Assembly (NCBI RefSeq): GCF_005116455.1
Contig: NZ_SWBP01000006.1
Coordinates: 62,001-126,000 of the forward strand
DNA: 64,000 nucleotides
Direction: 5' to 3'
DNA from: Pedobacter cryophilus
Lineage (GTDB): Bacteria > Bacteroidota > Bacteroidia > Sphingobacteriales > Sphingobacteriaceae
Positions 26,526-32,907 of this stretch are shown here, in pieces; position 1 is the stretch's first letter; each line of letters opens with the position of its first letter. The notes beneath the pieces are model-generated. The model saw only the letters and a list, made by a program, of their open reading frames with translations, searched no databases and had not been told where the DNA came from. The position numbers and the translations under genes were made by a program.

Positions 26526-26597
26526 GCCTTGGTTAGTGTCCACACGAAACAACGTCTCTAAAGTAAAAGTTTAGTTCGTGAAGACACGAACTAAGGC
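26526..26597. repeat. Two-hairpin palindromic intergenic repeat, copy A
   Basis: The ends GCCTTGGTTAGTGTCC and AGACACGAACTAAGGC are imperfect inverted arms; inside, TTCGTGAAGACACGAA is a perfect small hairpin. It lies 10 bases after the esterase stop. The same element with better arms recurs at 27516-27592. It may end transcription of the preceding gene. Confidence 0.75.
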
Positions 26598-26618
26598 GGT
26601 AGGATTAATGTAAAATTT

Positions 26619-26912
26619 GTGAAAGAGAATTTACCCCCGTTTAAAAATTCAAGAACTGGTAAAATAGTCTTTATCCTGAGCATCATTGTATCGGGATTTT
26701 GGTGGTTGGGACAGGTCATAAATGTATATAATATTGCTTTAGTTGGTGCAATCTTCGAGCTTTTGTGGCTTCCAATGCTAGCTATGTTATTCACACTACC
26801 AATAATTTCACTGATATTTTTGGTAAAAGAAAAGTTTAATATTAGATCAGTTTATATCTATTCTATGCTCATTATTTTCACAACTATTTTGTTTATGGTT
26901 TGCTTTAATTGA
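26619..26912 (+). CDS. Small membrane protein, unknown function
   Basis: A 97-residue protein with about three membrane helices (about residues 14-35, 40-66 and 77-96) and a short basic N-terminus. A GTG at 26619 is the start because an ATG just before it is followed at once by a stop. It sits between two palindromic repeat elements in a region of orphan genes. No family recognised. Moderate confidence that it is a real gene, based on length and hydrophobic pattern. Confidence 0.5.
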   Translation: MKENLPPFKNSRTGKIVFILSIIVSGFWWLGQVINVYNIALVGAIFELLWLPMLAMLFTLPIISLIFLVKEKFNIRSVYIYSMLIIFTTILFMVCFN

Positions 26913-26957
26913 CAAATTTTGTTGAATTGGTTTACAAATCCACTTTATTTTTTTTAA

Positions 26958-26989
26958 GTTCGATATGCACTTACGCTAACATATCGAAC
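26958..26989. repeat. 10-base inverted repeat with 12-base loop
   Basis: GTTCGATATG and CATATCGAAC are perfect inverted arms around CACTTACGCTAA. It is followed by CAGCGCAAAGC. It has no T-run for the plus strand, so it is not a simple terminator. Confidence 0.5.
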
Positions 26990-27038
26990 AGCGCAAAGCA
27001 AACCCCACAAGTTGTGATTAATATAATAAAACAGTCAA

Positions 27039-27503
27039 ATGAAAATCAACCAACTTAATCAAAAACCAGAAATTGATTACCATCTTAAGCTTAAAGAATT
27101 ATACCTTCAATTTGAATTACTTCTGAGTGAAATTCGGAAAAAGGAAGTGCCCGACTTAATAATAATCTCTATCAATAAAGATATTGAAGAACTGAATTCA
27201 ATTGCTAGTTCAGGAAATGAATTGAGGAAAATTCTAAAGAAAAAACAAACAGGAATTATTAAATTACTTGAAAAAGAGCTTAAGTTGGTACCTAAAAATT
27301 ATTATCGTAATCTTTGGTTAGCGCTTGGGATGTCTGTATTTGGACTTCCGCTTGGTGTTGCTTTTGGAACCATTATTGGAAATATGGCTTTTTTAGGAAT
27401 AGGACTTCCAATTGGGCTGGCCATTGGAATTGCAGTTGGTACAGGAATGGATAAAAAAGCATTTAAAGAAGGAAGACAGCTTGATTTGGAAATTAAATAC
27501 TAA
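27039..27503 (+). CDS. Hypothetical protein with a coiled-coil start and glycine-rich membrane end
   Basis: The 154-residue product has a charged helical part (about residues 10-88, many Lys/Glu/Ile heptads) and a C-terminal pair of glycine-zipper helices (about 96-140: GMSVFGLPLGVAFGTIIGNMAFLGIGLPIGLAIGIAVGTG). Similar shapes occur in membrane-associated small proteins of Bacteroidota. I do not recognise a named family. It is framed by palindromic repeats on both sides; the second repeat starts 12 bases after its stop. Confidence 0.6.
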   Translation: MKINQLNQKPEIDYHLKLKELYLQFELLLSEIRKKEVPDLIIISINKDIEELNSIASSGNELRKILKKKQTGIIKLLEKELKLVPKNYYRNLWLALGMSVFGLPLGVAFGTIIGNMAFLGIGLPIGLAIGIAVGTGMDKKAFKEGRQLDLEIKY

Positions 27504-27515
27504 GTACAACCCAAT

Positions 27516-27592
27516 GCCTTGGTTCGTGTCCACACGAAACAACGTCCCCAAACTAAAGTAAAATTTTAGTTCGTGAGGACACGAACCAAGGC
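27516..27592. repeat. Two-hairpin palindromic intergenic repeat, copy B
   Basis: GCCTTGGTTCGTGTCC and GGACACGAACCAAGGC are perfect 16-base arms 45 bases apart. Each arm region also folds on its own: TTCGTG-TCCA-CACGAA on the left and TTCGTG-AGGA-CACGAA on the right. This BIME/REP-like layout matches copy A at 26526-26597. It lies right after a stop codon and before the next start. Confidence 0.85.
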
Positions 27593-27640
27593 GGCAAGCT
27601 TAATGGCATCTCAAACATCACTAAACTAAACCATACAATT

Positions 27641-28072
27641 ATGAACATGTTTGCCAAAAATGAAGCTAATTCAGTAGAAGAATATCTTTTTTTGATACCT
27701 GAAAATCGCAAAAAAGACATTGATTTTCTCCACAATTTTATTCAAAAAGCAGTTCCTAACCTTAAACCTTATTTTGCTACTAATATGATTGGTTATGGCT
27801 TGTTTCACTATCTAGATTCGAAAAAGCAAAAAAAAGATTGGCCCATCATTTCCCTTGCAAATCAGAAGAATTATATAAGTATTTATGTATGTACTATTAT
27901 TGAGGACAAGGATGCGGCAGAAAAATATAAAAAAGAGCTTGGCAAATTGAGTAAAGGAGTAAGTTGCATTAGATTTAAGAATATAGAAGAAATTAATCTT
28001 GAAACTCTTAAAATTGTATTACAGCTTGCCGAAAAAAAACCTGGAGTTGCAGGTGCCACCATTGTAGATTAA
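27641..28072 (+). CDS. DUF1801 domain-containing protein
   Basis: A 143-residue soluble protein. The sequence around YLFLIPENRKKDIDFLHNFIQKAVPNLKPYFATNMIGYGLFHY and the later NYISIYVC and SCIRFKNIEEINLETLKIVL match DUF1801 (YdhG-like fold) proteins, whose function is unknown; some relate to iron-binding or DNA-linked roles in reports for other members. There is no membrane segment. It closes a run of small orphan genes and repeats. Confidence 0.85.
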   Translation: MNMFAKNEANSVEEYLFLIPENRKKDIDFLHNFIQKAVPNLKPYFATNMIGYGLFHYLDSKKQKKDWPIISLANQKNYISIYVCTIIEDKDAAEKYKKELGKLSKGVSCIRFKNIEEINLETLKIVLQLAEKKPGVAGATIVD

Positions 28073-28165
28073 GTATTGTAGCTTTTTAAGAAAAAAATAT
28101 AATAATGGTTTTGAATACCTATTATTATAAATTAATATCTTTTTGTTAAACCTCACTCCTATACC

Positions 28166-29176
28166 ATGCAAACAGAAACAATATTTGAAGGCTTAAAAAG
28201 ATTTAACTATCAAATAGATAAATTAGAAATTCTGTTGATATTGGCAGCAAAATCTAAAAATCCGGCATTGAGCTTATATAATTCTAAAGCCCGACCGGTT
28301 GTATTTAATTTAGAGGCGCTTTCTCGCATTTATAAAAACCTGCATAACAAGAAAAGATTTGAAAGAATGCAGCTTGCTTTTAAAACTTTAGAAGACCAAT
28401 TAGGTAAAATAGATTATTACGAATCTTATATCAAAGAATTTACGGTTCAAGAAAATTTTCCTAAGGTTTTGCTTGATAATTTAACCAATCATTACCACCA
28501 AGAAATAGAAAATTTAGACAAAATTCTAAAAAATGAGCAATGGATTGATGAAAATCAAACGAAGCTCAATATTATTAAAAAGGAATTAGCAGATGCTTCA
28601 TGGAAATCTGCTGAAAAAGACAGGAAAAAAATTGCCAAATTTCTTATAGAGGAAATAGACGAAATTGAAGATGATTATAAAACTGGCGCACTCAACTTTG
28701 CCGATTTGGAACATGGTGTGCATGAATTTAGAAGGCAAATACGTTGGATTAGTATTTATGCCTTGGTATTAAATGGGCTAATTCAGTTAAAACCCGCTGA
28801 AGAAATTAAGCCAGAATTAGAACGATACCTCACTAAAGAAACTATTAATAGTCCGTTTAATAAACTGCCAGAAGCAAAAGAAGGTGTAGCGCCCATTTAC
28901 ATTGACACTTCTTATTTTTATGCGTTAAGCTGGTTAATAGCTAAAGGTGGCGATTTAAAAGATGAGGGTTTAAGAATCATTTGCCTTGAAACCACCATAA
29001 AAGAAACCGCTTTTGTAGAAGAGAGCAAAATTAAAGAAGCAACTAAAATTTTAGCCATAAATAACCATCAATCTCCAAGTAAAATTAAAGCAGAAATGAA
29101 AATACTTGCTGATTATTTTATGTTGGATGTTAAAGTTTTATCTCATATTAAAAATGATATTGGAGATGCTATTTAA
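28166..29176 (+). CDS. Long helical protein, possibly CHAD-like
   Basis: A 336-residue, almost fully helical, charged protein without signal peptide. In the middle, FADLEHGVHEFRRQIRWISIYALVLNGLIQL (about residues 173-203) has a conserved-looking His-x-x-Arg-Arg-x-x-Arg pattern like the CHAD domain, which binds inorganic polyphosphate. This comparison is a guess from the pattern; other helical bundle families are possible. A cysteine-free N-terminal half and a later YIDTSYFYALSWL helix are also visible. Single gene. Confidence 0.6.
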   Translation: MQTETIFEGLKRFNYQIDKLEILLILAAKSKNPALSLYNSKARPVVFNLEALSRIYKNLHNKKRFERMQLAFKTLEDQLGKIDYYESYIKEFTVQENFPKVLLDNLTNHYHQEIENLDKILKNEQWIDENQTKLNIIKKELADASWKSAEKDRKKIAKFLIEEIDEIEDDYKTGALNFADLEHGVHEFRRQIRWISIYALVLNGLIQLKPAEEIKPELERYLTKETINSPFNKLPEAKEGVAPIYIDTSYFYALSWLIAKGGDLKDEGLRIICLETTIKETAFVEESKIKEATKILAINNHQSPSKIKAEMKILADYFMLDVKVLSHIKNDIGDAI

Positions 29177-29228
29177 GCGAAAACACCAATTGATTTAAAC
29201 CAAACACAGCGTTAATTTACCTCTACTG

Positions 29229-29446
29229 AGTGTGGTAAAATTTTAACCACAGAGATACGGAGGTCACGAAGTTAAATGTTTTAATCTCAAAATAAAAAGA
29301 GCTCGGTTTAAACCAATTGTAATTAAATTTTTTTATAAAATATTATTTTTTTACTCTGTGTTCTCTGTTTCTCTGTGGTTATAAAAATTAAGCTCCATTT
29401 CAAGTGTGATAAGTGAAATTTTAACCATACAGAACTCGGAGGTCAC
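29229..29446. repeat. Dispersed ACCACAGAG-type repeat cluster
   Basis: AACCACAGAG (29245-29254) and CTCTGTGGTT (29371-29380) are perfect inverted copies. A decayed direct copy of the left segment (GTGTG-TAAAATTTTAACC...CGGAGGTCAC) returns at about 29402-29446. Repeats of this CACAGAG kind occur between genes in many bacteria. The stretch holds no gene. Confidence 0.65.
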
Positions 29447-29453
29447 AGCCCAC

Positions 29454-30179
29454 TTATTCCAGCAAATCAATATACCAAAACCCTAAATTTTTAGGCTGAT
29501 CATTTATTGGCTGCAAACAATTATCATCTGTATTTTTTGGAGTAGGAAAAGCTTTAAATACCTTTTCTCCTAAAGTGTAAGGAATTGGATTTTTAAAAAT
29601 AGGTCCATCAAAGGCAAAAGTATGAAATTCTCCATTTTCTCCGCAAATATCTACATCAGCAGGAAATTGTTTAATCAAATCAGCAGTGATCACTTTACCA
29701 ACTAAATTGCCTAACCTTTCTTGCGTACAAACTATTACCGTTTTAAATTTTAAATCTAAAAATTCGTTCATCAGTTCTTGAGTATCTCTTTTCCATAAAG
29801 GGAAAATTGCTTTTAAACCAACTTCAGCTAAACGGTCTTCCCGGTATTTCTTTAAATCTTCTAAAAAAATATCTCCAAAAATGGAATGGGTGATTCCTTC
29901 AGTTTTTAATTTTTCTAAATGAAAACGCATAGTTTCATCATATTCTTTCATTCCCGGCATTTCGGGTAACCTAATTTCATACAAAGGAATGCCAATGGCT
30001 TTAGCTTGCTGCACCAATAAAGCGTACCTAACGCCATGCATAGAAATACGGTTTACGTTATCATTTATACTGGTCACCAAATATTTAATATCCAATTTGG
30101 GATTTTGCAAACAATGATAAAGTGCCAAAGCAGAGTCTTTTCCACCACTCCAATTAAAAATACAAGAGATCTTACTCAT
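29454..30179 (-). CDS. DUF71/COG2102 PP-loop ATP pyrophosphatase (B12 salvage type likely)
   Basis: A 241-residue protein with the PP-loop NWSGGKDSALALYH (residues 8-21), the HGVRYALLVQQAKAIGIPLYEIRLPE segment and GENGEFHTFAFDGPIF (about 184-199). In eukaryotes and archaea this family (Dph6) amidates diphthine, but bacteria lack diphthamide. A published comparative study placed a bacterial subgroup next to cobalamin genes and proposed a role in B12 salvage. Here it lies with cobU and a B12 riboswitch locus, so that role is inferred. Its start overlaps the sirtuin stop by 8 bases. Confidence 0.85.
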   Translation of the reverse strand: MSKISCIFNWSGGKDSALALYHCLQNPKLDIKYLVTSINDNVNRISMHGVRYALLVQQAKAIGIPLYEIRLPEMPGMKEYDETMRFHLEKLKTEGITHSIFGDIFLEDLKKYREDRLAEVGLKAIFPLWKRDTQELMNEFLDLKFKTVIVCTQERLGNLVGKVITADLIKQFPADVDICGENGEFHTFAFDGPIFKNPIPYTLGEKVFKAFPTPKNTDDNCLQPINDQPKNLGFWYIDLLE

Positions 30180-30864
30180 GCGCTAATAATTTTTGAACCA
30201 ATAATGGAATGGCAATACTCGCTTTTTCTTCAATTTTTATAAGTGGATTTGGAATTTTTACCGCCGGTATTTTAGGGTCGACCACATAAACTGGCACATT
30301 TGGCTGGGCTAATTCTATTAAACCTGCAGCCGGATAAACGGCTAAAGAGCTACCTACCAAAATCACAATATCGGCTTTAGCCATTTCATGCATTGCTTTG
30401 GTAATCATGGGCACAGCTTCACCAAACCACACCACATGCGGACGTAATTGAGAACCTAATTCGCATAATTCGCCCATTTCTATGGTATGTCCTTTTATTT
30501 TGTACAGTAAAGCTGGGTTTTTAGAAGATCTTGAATAAATGATTTCGCCATGTAAATGCATTACCGATTTAGAACCTGCTTTTTCATGTAAATCGTCTAT
30601 ATTTTGGGTAATAATTAAGGTTTCAAATTTATCTTGAAGCTCAGCTAAAGCCAAATGAGCAGCATTAGGTTGAGCATCCATCACAGATTTACGCCTTTCA
30701 TTATAAAAAGTTTGAACCAAAGTTGGGTTGCGCTGCCAAGCTTCTGGTGTAGCTACATCTTCAATATTATAACCTTCCCAAAGTCCATCAGCATCTCTAA
30801 AAGTTTTAAGCCCGCTTTCCGCTGATATTCCTGCCCCAGTAAGTATGATAATTTTCTTTTTCAT
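30172..30864 (-). CDS. cobB: SIR2-family NAD-dependent deacylase (CobB-like)
   Basis: The 230-residue sirtuin has GAGISAESGLKTFRDADGLWE (residues 10-30), QNIDDLHEKAG (about 96-106) with the catalytic His in HLHGE (about 116-120), and RPHVVWFGEAVP. A Tyr and Arg in TFYNERR match the pair that reads succinyl/acyl-lysine in SIRT5-type enzymes. The Zn-binding four cysteines of classical sirtuins are missing; only one Cys remains in that stretch, as in other Bacteroidota sirtuins. It is translationally linked to the DUF71 gene. Confidence 0.93.
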   Translation of the reverse strand: MKKKIIILTGAGISAESGLKTFRDADGLWEGYNIEDVATPEAWQRNPTLVQTFYNERRKSVMDAQPNAAHLALAELQDKFETLIITQNIDDLHEKAGSKSVMHLHGEIIYSRSSKNPALLYKIKGHTIEMGELCELGSQLRPHVVWFGEAVPMITKAMHEMAKADIVILVGSSLAVYPAAGLIELAQPNVPVYVVDPKIPAVKIPNPLIKIEEKASIAIPLLVQKLLAHE

Positions 30865-30972
30865 GATATTGATTAGAAGATTTGTGATTTGATAATGCTT
30901 TGCGTTGTATTTTAATCCTCAATTAAACCTTATTCCTTGCTCCTTACTCTTTAATCCTTAAACCCTACTCCT

Positions 30973-31476
30973 TCATTTCAAAACCATTGGCAAGCCAGAT
31001 ACCATAAATATAGCTTTATCTGCTTTTTGGGCAATGTATTGATTGGTCCAACCTTGCAAATCTGTAAATTTCCTGCCTGATTCTGTATCGGCATGTAAAC
31101 CCATCCCCAACTCGTTAGAAATGATAATGAAAGTAGCATCTTGTTGTATCATATCATCAAATTCGGTTTTAATTTGAGTTAAAGATGCATCAATATCATA
31201 CTTGGTATCTACATAAAAATTGGTAAGCCAAAGGGTAACGCAATCTACAACCACTACCCTTTTAGAAAAATCTATTTTAGCTGGATATTTTTCTTCCTCA
31301 ATGTTTTCCCATCGTTGATCTCTGTCATTTTGGTGACGTTTAATTCTTTGATCAAAATCGGCATCCCAATTTCGGGCTGTAGCCAAATAAACCGGATTTT
31401 CTGATAATTCTAAAGCCAAATTTTGTGCATAAGCACTCTTTCCTGATCTGGCTCCTCCACTAATGTAGTATATCAT
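30973..31476 (-). CDS. cobU: Adenosylcobinamide kinase / guanylyltransferase CobU (CobP)
   Basis: The 167-residue product has the P-loop ISGGARSGKSAYAQNL (residues 5-20), the family motif VYLATARNWDADFDQRIKRHQNDRDQRW (with the His for GMP attachment, about residue 48) and VVVDCVTLWLTNFY. CobU phosphorylates adenosylcobinamide and loads GMP for the lower loop of B12. It ends 108 bases before the sirtuin start; the gap contains a purine-rich track. Together with the btuB-like gene it supports B12 salvage rather than de novo synthesis. Confidence 0.95.
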   Translation of the reverse strand: MIYYISGGARSGKSAYAQNLALELSENPVYLATARNWDADFDQRIKRHQNDRDQRWENIEEEKYPAKIDFSKRVVVVDCVTLWLTNFYVDTKYDIDASLTQIKTEFDDMIQQDATFIIISNELGMGLHADTESGRKFTDLQGWTNQYIAQKADKAIFMVSGLPMVLK

Positions 31477-31480
31477 GTTT

Positions 31481-31858
31481 TTATATATTGTTCACAATTC
31501 TGTGAATACCTTCCTTCAAAGTTTTAGAATTAAAATTGATCAATAAACCTAGCTTTAAATTAGATAATTTTAAATAAGTAAGTAATTGAGCGTAATGAAC
31601 TGGGGCTAAATTTTCTATAGATTTCAGTTCAATAATTATCTTGTTTTCTACAACTAAGTCCAATCTATAACCCATATCCATTTTTATTTCTTTATAGATA
31701 AATGGCATTGGCACTTGTTGGATAACATCTAAACCCATATCTCTAAGATCATAAGCAAGGGCATTTTCATAAGCAGATTCTAGTAATCCTGGACCAATAT
31801 TTTTATGTAGTTCTAATGCAGCACCTATAATCATATAAGAAAGTTCGTTTTCTGTCAT
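31481..31858 (-). CDS. GxxExxY protein (PDDEXK-like)
   Basis: The 125-residue product has the name-giving motif G24-x-x-E27-x-x-Y30 in NIGPGLLESAYENAL and a nuclease-like core: Asp 67 in YRLDLVV and Glu77-Leu-Lys79 in KIIIELKS, the D...ExK signature of PDDEXK folds, and AQLLTYLKLSNLKLGLLINF at the end. Whether it cuts nucleic acid is not established. The start at 31858 (MTENELSYM) is chosen; the frame is open to 31921 but those 21 codons are repeat-derived. It stops 4 bases before cobU and lies next to a CGCAAAG repeat array. Confidence 0.85.
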   Translation of the reverse strand: MTENELSYMIIGAALELHKNIGPGLLESAYENALAYDLRDMGLDVIQQVPMPFIYKEIKMDMGYRLDLVVENKIIIELKSIENLAPVHYAQLLTYLKLSNLKLGLLINFNSKTLKEGIHRIVNNI

Positions 31859-31886
31859 AGTTTTAGAGATGATTATTTCACAAAAA

Positions 31887-32202
31887 GAAAAATAAGAAAA
31901 ACTTCTTAATCTTTCTTTCAAAAACCATCAAAAATTTCACGCAAAGAAAAAGAAGAAAAAAAACGCAAAGGACGCAAAGCCTAAAAACTTAAAAAAATTT
32001 TAAAACACGATATTAAATCCTTTGCGATCTTTGCTATTTCCTCTGCGAACTTTGCGTGAAAAAAAACTTTTAAAACACGATAGCAAATCCTTTGCAATCT
32101 TTGCGTTACTTCCTTTGCGAACTTTGCGTGAAAAAAAACTTTTAAAACACGCCAGCAAATCCTTTGCGATCTTTGCGTTACTTCCTTTGCGAACTTTGCG
32201 TG
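31887..32202. repeat. CGCAAAG-type repeat array: inverted left arm plus three tandem copies
   Basis: The right block (31991-32202) is three tandem copies of about 72 bases (31991-32058 is 68, 32059-32130, 32131-32202). Each reads AAAAAAACTTTTAAAACACG, then CTTTGCGATCTTTGCG-like and CTTTGCGAACTTTGCGTG. The left block (31937-31980) has the same CGCAAAG words in reverse order, so the two can fold together. The block holds an open frame on both strands that is repeat noise. It borders the GxxExxY gene. Confidence 0.85.
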
Positions 32203-32243
32203 AAAAAAATATCCCACCTTAACGAAAAAAAAACTCCTACAAT

Positions 32244-32269
32244 AAAAAAAGCGATGCAAAACACCGCTT
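32244..32269 (-). terminator. Terminator of the btuB/DUF6580 operon
   Basis: On the minus strand AAGCGGTG and CATCGCTT pair (one G-U) around TTTTG, then T7. It lies 23 bases after the DUF6580 stop and before the repeat array, so cobU is probably not read through from the riboswitch promoter. Confidence 0.7.
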
Positions 32270-32291
32270 CTTTTAAAGAATATTTAAAACC

Positions 32292-32870
32292 TTAGTAAGC
32301 TAATTCTTTGTTACTTTTTAGTATACCAAATTTAGATTTAGCCAATTCAAAACCTCCGTAAAGTATAGCTCCAAAAACTAAGTTTCCTAACAGCAAATTC
32401 CTTTCGAAAGGAATTGCAGCAATTAACGATTGATAATAACCAGTAATGTCTTTGTTGTACATAGTTCCGGCTAACCAAGGTTGTATATCAGTTACCAACC
32501 AATGAATTAATACGCCTGCTAAAGAACCTATTAATACCGAATTGACATTTACATTTTTAATTAATGTACCAATAAAAACCATGGCTGCAAAACACACATA
32601 AACCCAAGCAAAACCTCCGTAAAACAAAGTCCATTCGCCAGTATAAGAATACGTTACAAAAATATCACTTATAAAAAGTGTAATTAAAGGCACTAAATAA
32701 GCTTTTAATTTATTAGTAAAATAAGTACCTCCAAACATTGCAATAGCTCCTACAGGTGTAAAGTTAGACCATGATGACTGTTCGCCAAAACCAATAAATC
32801 TGGTGGCGGCGGCGGCAAGAATCATGATGACTAATACCCAGTTTCTTACGTTTATTTTATTTAATGACAT
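32292..32870 (-). CDS. DUF6580 family membrane protein, candidate B12-related transporter part
   Basis: A 192-residue integral membrane protein with five or six helices, with the family-like start RNWVLVIMILAAAATRFIGF and the strongly conserved FTPVGAIAMFGGTYF (about residues 37-51). DUF6580 proteins have an ECF S-component-like size and topology. It lies 37 bases after the btuB-like gene and is therefore under the cobalamin riboswitch. A role in inner-membrane passage of B12, a precursor or cobalt is an inference; no ATPase or T component is nearby. Confidence 0.8.
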   Translation of the reverse strand: MSLNKINVRNWVLVIMILAAAATRFIGFGEQSSWSNFTPVGAIAMFGGTYFTNKLKAYLVPLITLFISDIFVTYSYTGEWTLFYGGFAWVYVCFAAMVFIGTLIKNVNVNSVLIGSLAGVLIHWLVTDIQPWLAGTMYNKDITGYYQSLIAAIPFERNLLLGNLVFGAILYGGFELAKSKFGILKSNKELAY

Positions 32871-32907
32871 GTTTTTATGTTTAATTGTGGTGTAAATTTA
32901 TTAAATC

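Noticed and set aside
26526-27592. CRISPR array
   Set aside because: Only two copies about 990 bases apart, without spacers of even length and without cas genes.
31981-32259. Open frame of 92 codons on the minus strand and 66 codons on the plus strand
   Set aside because: The translations are repeats of the 72-base DNA unit (FHAKFAKE- and LRTLREKK-type words), so the frames are repeat artefacts, not genes.
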